Shown: positions 60,101-64,000 of the stretch, piece after piece | Layout: each line of letters starts with the position of its first letter | How positions within the stretch are numbered: position 1 is the stretch's first letter | Notes under the pieces: model-generated | Seen by the model: the letters and a program-made list of their open reading frames with translations, nothing else | Databases searched by the model: none | Told to the model about the DNA's origin: nothing | Translations under genes and position numbers: made by a program | Source of the DNA: Phylloscopus collybita | Lineage: Eukaryota > Chordata > Aves > Passeriformes > Phylloscopidae | Reading direction: 5' to 3' | Length of the DNA stretch: 64,000 nucleotides | Assembly: GCA_027886175.1 (NCBI GenBank) | Contig: JAJNNQ010000019.1 | Span: forward strand, 14,370,501-14,434,500

Positions 60101-61865
60101 ATCTGCTCCCACAGTTCAGCAGGCTTAATGTCTGAAACCAACATTTGTAAAAAGCTAAAAAACTCTGCTGGTTTTTTTTTTTGTCTCATACATCCATCAC
60201 AACCGAGACTGCTGTGTTACCAAAACCAGGTGTAAGTGATGTTTTGTGTGCTCAGCTGGATTACAGTTTCCCTTCAGATGCACCTTGACAGGCAGGACAG
60301 GAGCTCCTGCAGCCTGTAAACACCTCCCACACCACCCACAGAAATCCACATCAGCTACACTGACAGGTGGCAATGCCAGGAGGAAGAACACCTTCCTCAG
60401 GAATGAAAGCAGCACCACCACCTGCTTTGCCAAGCCCTCACAACCCCAACCCTGGCCAACGCCAAAGCCCCACTCCAGAGAGGCTTCAGTTCCTCCTTCT
60501 CCCAGCAGAGGCTACTGCTCACCTACAAACCCAGGGCACAGAGAGGAGCAGGAGGGAAAAGGAACGGTGGCTGAACATCCCCTGGGGATGCAGAGAGGAG
60601 CCTCCTGGAGAAGCAGCTGCTCCTTTACCTTGTTTGCCACGGTGTACTGGTAGGAGTATCGCTGCTTGCCGCTCATGTCCTCGTACACCGTGGGCACAAT
60701 CTTCAGGATGTAGTCGTGAGAGGCAAGGGCTGTGCTCGGGGAAGGAAAGGGAAGGACACGTTAGCAACTGAGAGAAAGGAGCCAGCCCACAGAACAATTC
60801 AAAGGGGAGCAAGTCACACACACACAAAAAAAAAAAAGGGTGTCTCCCTCCTCCTTATCTCAGTGACAAAGCCTCACAGCCCACACTTCTGCCCTTTGTT
60901 CAGGTACTCGGGTGACACCAGAAGCCGCCCGTCGCTTCTGCAGGACCACAGCCCACCCAAGGTTTGGGTTACTCGACCCTTCCTAACTGCTTGCAGCCGT
61001 AAATGGCAACACTTTTATCATCACCACAGCCTGGTGAAATCAGGAACTGGCTGAGGTTAGGGCTGCAGATAATTCTGGCAAAAAAACCCCTGAGGTATCA
61101 CAACCTGTGCACTTCCATTTCTTTCTTGCTTTCTCATCTTCCTTCTCCTGCAGCTGCTTAACTCTTTTCTTTTTCATTATTTAAACGGCTCATTCTGGTT
61201 TTTGTGTCTGTTAAAACACTTCTAAAACAGAATTCTAAATGACATCTCTGCAGGATCCTCTAGCCAAGTGTAACATCATGACATTTGGCTCCTGGAGGTA
61301 AAAAAAAAGCCCCAAACCACAACTGTCCAGCTTCAGGAACAGCCATAGAAACTTTGTTCCAAGAAATGGACAGGATTGATGTCCTGGAGGATCATGAACA
61401 TTTGAGAGACAACTCTCTACACTGAATTGTAGCATTCATTGAATTTTCCTTTTCGTGCTGGTCATAAAGGGCCATGAAAATGCCCCTCTTGCCATCCACA
61501 GAGTAGAAATTTAAAGGTAATTTGCAACACAAGTACAAGGAAAAGCTCTGGTGGAAGTAACAGCAGCAAAGGGACACTACAGCAACAGGATGTGGATAAA
61601 AAACTCCATAAGGACTGCAAAGGACCTTTTGGGCTAAGCCTTTTCTGCAGCACTGGAGGAAATGGAAATGTCAGCCAGCAATGCCTGGATCATTCTGGCT
61701 GAAGAGGCAAATGAAAGATTCCTGGATACCCCAGTGTTGCATGAATGGCCCTGCTCTCCCTCCTGCAGAGGGTGGCTGAGAGCTGCAATCCCCAGAATAC
61801 CCACGGTTTGAGCTGAGCTTGTCTGCTCCCTCCAAGGCATTGAATGCTCCATGAACGTTATGGAC
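51048..61865 (-). CDS. ERGIC1: ERGIC1, ER-Golgi intermediate compartment protein 1: partial, last 4 coding exons (130 aa)
   Basis: Exons 61805-61865, 60629-60729, 57875-57997 and 51048-51155 join in phase into 130 C-terminal residues ending in TAG. They correspond to about residues 161-290 of a 290-residue protein. They cover the end of the lumenal domain (HDYILKIVPTVYED, KQRYSYQYTVANK, AYSHTGRIIPAIWFRYDLSP) and the second membrane segment at about residues 255-277 (from FITSICAIIGGTFTVAGI on). The short cytosolic tail ends Gln-Leu-Gly-Lys-Met-Gln. The family (Erv41/Erv46-like) cycles between ER and Golgi in COPI/COPII vesicles. The N-terminal exons are beyond 64000. Confidence 0.95.
51864..51900 (-). 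mobile_element. Possible CR1 3'-end remnant
   Basis: ATTACAGAGTCGTTTAGGCT followed by GGAGAAGACCA resembles a reversed CR1 terminus but is very short. Confidence 0.35.
52430..52890 (+). mobile_element. CR1 LINE 3' fragment
   Basis: It runs from about GAGAGCCACGAAGGGGCTGG through GGGCTCAGCCTGGAGAAAAG to CTTTTCCAACCTGAATAATT then CCATGA, the CR1 3' end in forward orientation. It is the inverted counterpart of 1-268 and 43985-44395. Open frames of up to 163 residues here are CR1 artefacts. Confidence 0.85.
53597..53935. repeat. Tandem duplication, period 178 bp, in ERGIC1 intron
   Basis: GAAAAAAGGGCTTGGAGTCC starts at 53597 and again at 53775. The two copies share CCAGTGCTGGGCTCTGGCTC, GAGCTGCACCACAGTGTCTC and AATTATTGGGAATGA. 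The second copy lacks about 15-20 bp and has scattered substitutions, so the duplication is not brand new. Confidence 0.9.
57338..57530 (+). mobile_element. CR1 LINE 3' fragment
   Basis: GGCACAGGGTGCCCAGAGAA, then GATCCTTGGAAGTGTCCAAG, ending AACCCAAACCATTCCAGAAT. It is a forward CR1 3' end about 340 bp from the 57875 ERGIC1 exon. Confidence 0.85.
57875..57997 (-). CDS. ERGIC1: ERGIC1 exon (residues about 215-255)
   Basis: The exon is 123 nt and 41 codons in phase 0, with a CCCCCAG acceptor and a GTGAGT donor. It encodes EYVAYSHTGRIIPAIWFRYD and continues to Leu-Tyr-Arg-Phe-Ile-Thr-Ser at the edge of the membrane segment. Confidence 0.96.
59955..60055 (+). mobile_element. CR1 LINE 3'-terminal fragment
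   Basis: GGATGTGGCACTCAGTGCTC through GATTTGGTGATCTTGAATCC to AATGGATTCTGTGAT matches the last 100 bp of a CR1 element in forward orientation. Confidence 0.7.
60629..60729 (-). CDS. ERGIC1: ERGIC1 exon (residues about 181-214)
   Basis: The exon is 101 nt with a GCACAG acceptor and a GTAAAG donor. It completes the split Pro and encodes LASHDYILKIVPTVYEDMSG and KQRYSYQYTVANK. This is the most conserved lumenal signature of the family. Confidence 0.96.
61805..61865 (-). CDS. ERGIC1: ERGIC1 exon (residues about 161-181)
   Basis: The TTTCCAG acceptor leads into 61 nt encoding Val-His-Asn-Val-His-Gly-Ala-Phe-Asn-Ala and Leu-Glu-Gly-Ala-Asp-Lys-Leu-Ser-Ser-Asn, plus the first base of Pro. The donor GTGGGT is weaker than the others in the gene. 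The incoming phase is 0. The preceding exon is not found up to 64000. Confidence 0.92.
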
Positions 61866-64000
61866 CTGGAAAGCAAAAAGGAGGATGAAGAAACTCTGCT
61901 CTGACTTGATACTCTTGACCTTTGCTTCCCTACCCTGTAAGCCGGGGATCAGCCTGATTCAACCTTTCCAAAAAACAAAGCCTCAACCCATTAAAAGATG
62001 ACCCCAAATATCTTTCAGTGACCATCATCACAGTGGTTGGCTCCAAGTGAAAAAGCTGATTTCACAACATCTTACAAGATGAAACTCCAAAACCACTCCA
62101 AAGCTAAAGGAATTGCAGTTGGAAGAGGCCAGTTGTGAAATTTTCACCGTGAGGTATTTCCTAAGAGCTCTGCAGAGTTAACTGTGAAATTAATTTATCA
62201 GGCTGAAAGGGAAATAAATGGGAGTGACACTGAGGTTAAAACTCAGGAGCTCTCCTCTAAAGGTGGCTCATGTCAGAGCAGCTGGATCTGTACAGCTCCT
62301 CAGCCTTGGAGATGGGAAGGACACATCCCAACACTGGCATCCCTTCAGCTTTTCCTGCAGCTGATCTCAGACCTGTGAGTGTTTGTTTGCCCAGAATAAC
62401 AGGATTCCCATGCCTTGCACACACTGTGACCTGGAGTCTGATCTCCACCAACAGAATAATCCATGTGTGAACTCTCCAGACAGGGAAAAGCCCATGGCAG
62501 CAGCTGTAGGTCAGAGGTTGTGCTGCTCACAAGGTACAAAGAAAGAACAAAGAACTCCACAACCCAGAAATTCCTGACCTTAAGTCAGACAACAGGGAAG
62601 AGGAGCTCGGAAGGAGGATTTGGTCATGGGAGTGACAGTTTCACCTCTCCAACAGGGCAATGCCATCATCTCTTCCCCAGACCCTCTCCACAGCTGACAG
62701 CACGTGGATGTATCTGTCCCATCCTAGTGGACATTGCCCTGTCCCCAGCACTACAGAGTGGATGCTGGAGGAAGCAGCAAGTGACCCAGTTTTGCTCAGC
62801 AGAAAGGAAATTCTGGAGAGACAAAATTATCAGCACGTTCAACTGGAAGGTGCTGGGAACAGGAGCAGAGCAAAAGCAACAGCTGATCCTGCTGCAGGGG
62901 CTTTTGCTCTGCTGGGATTTCACACAGCCACCACCATCCCCAAACCACACCTGAGGGCTGAGCTCATTCTTCACTCACTGTAAGAGGCATAAGAGGAAAA
63001 AGAAGCCCCTGGAATGAGCTACAGTGTTATGTTCCATTCTTAATACAGCTAAGAAGTCTCTTACAGAATATCTGGGCCAGAGACTTTAAGGTCCATTTCA
63101 AACTTCTGGTAGATTTTCCCCTTGTGTAGACAAGACCAAAATTCAAACCAATGAGTTCCCACCTCCAGCTGTCAGGTAACCCAGTAAAGAGAGAGATGTG
63201 GAAATAGATGTTGCATTTTTAATCAAAATTTCTACTGAGTTCTACATTATGGTGTTGAATAATCCTGGTTTTAACCTTGTCAGGAGAGTCATGAGCCCCT
63301 GATAGAAAAAGGCATCATCTCCTGCTTTCCTCATCTCTCTCCTTACTCAGTTACCTGACCTGCAGGAACTCACTGCATGAGATTTAAATTCTGATCTCAT
63401 CTAAATGAGGGAAAAATCTACAGGAAGTCTGCCAGTATTGTGCACGAAGTACTGATGAAGACTCAGAGCTCATTCAGTGCCACATGATATTTAAATCTCT
63501 GCTTCAAAGAGACTGGTTTTTCTGGAGAACAGAAAAACCTGAGCCTGCCTCTCAGTGGATCACTGTGGCAGAGTCAGTAACAGCCCTCAGAGAACAAACT
63601 CCCAGCACATGACACAAGGGAATGAGGAGCTCCTCACCCTCTTCAAGGAATACAAGCTTTTATTACATCAAAGCAGGTGGAGACAACCTGAAATATTCAA
63701 AGGTGCACCTAGGCAGGGTTAAAGCTCTCCACACTTGCTGGCTCTCGCTGCTTGCTGAGTCGTGGCAGCACCTGTTTGGTGAACATATCCCTCTTTAATT
63801 TGTGCTGCTGAACTGCTGTTTGCCTGCAGCACCAGCAGCACCTACCTTCTCCCTCCCTGAGCACCCAGACGATGAGCAGGTACCCTGAACTCTGAAAACA
63901 CTCATCTGAACTTGAGTCAGGAGCCAACTCCACATTTGCTAGGCAGGTTTCTCACCACAAGAACTGAGGACACTTGCTGCCTGTCTCTCCAGGCTCCTCC
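61866..64000 (-). other. ERGIC1: ERGIC1 intron, running off the right edge
   Basis: I see no exon that encodes the expected preceding ERGIC1 residues in this 2.1 kb. No CR1 copy or other repeat stands out. The upstream coding exons and promoter must lie beyond the window. Confidence 0.6.

Overview
This is nuclear DNA from a bird, probably a songbird or other neoavian. It has spliced vertebrate genes with GT-AG introns, CpG-island promoters and many truncated CR1 LINE fragments of the avian type. I could assemble four protein-coding genes, and all four lie on the minus strand. Read from high to low coordinates the order is ERGIC1 (3' part only), RPL26L1 (RPL26-like), ATP6V0E1, CREBRF. As I remember it, this is the gene order of human 5q35.1, so the window is a conserved syntenic block.

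Layout. 1-715: sequence downstream of CREBRF, starting with a CR1 fragment. 715-6547: probable long, AT-rich CREBRF 3'UTR. 6548-17473: eight CREBRF coding exons that join without a frame break into 638 residues. 17.6-27.2 kb: CREBRF intron 1 and a 2 kb CpG island with two promoter-like clusters, including a palindromic GTCACGTGAC element at 27103. 27.3-29.7 kb: intergenic. 29.7-39.7 kb: ATP6V0E1, with three coding exons (81 residues) and a wholly untranslated last exon. 39.8-40.1 kb: G-rich minisatellite just upstream of ATP6V0E1. 41.06-45.46 kb: RPL26L1, with three coding exons (145 residues) and an inferred short 5'TOP exon. 45.55-46.56 kb: two more minisatellites (11 bp x 21 and 40 bp x 14.7). 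47.47-64 kb: 3' half of ERGIC1, with four coding exons (last 130 residues) and a long 3'UTR; the N-terminal exons lie beyond the right edge.

The genes are housekeeping or stress-related and do not form an operon. ERGIC1 is an ER-Golgi cargo/recycling protein, the RPL26-like gene encodes ribosomal protein uL24, ATP6V0E1 encodes subunit e of the V-ATPase membrane sector, and CREBRF is a bZIP-type regulator linked to the unfolded protein response and nutrient sensing. I found no undescribed gene system, retrovirus, RNA gene or CRISPR array. The most useful leads are the CLEAR-type promoter element of CREBRF, an RPL26-like (rather than RPL26L1-like) protein at the RPL26L1 position, and the ordered minisatellites beside the two housekeeping promoters.
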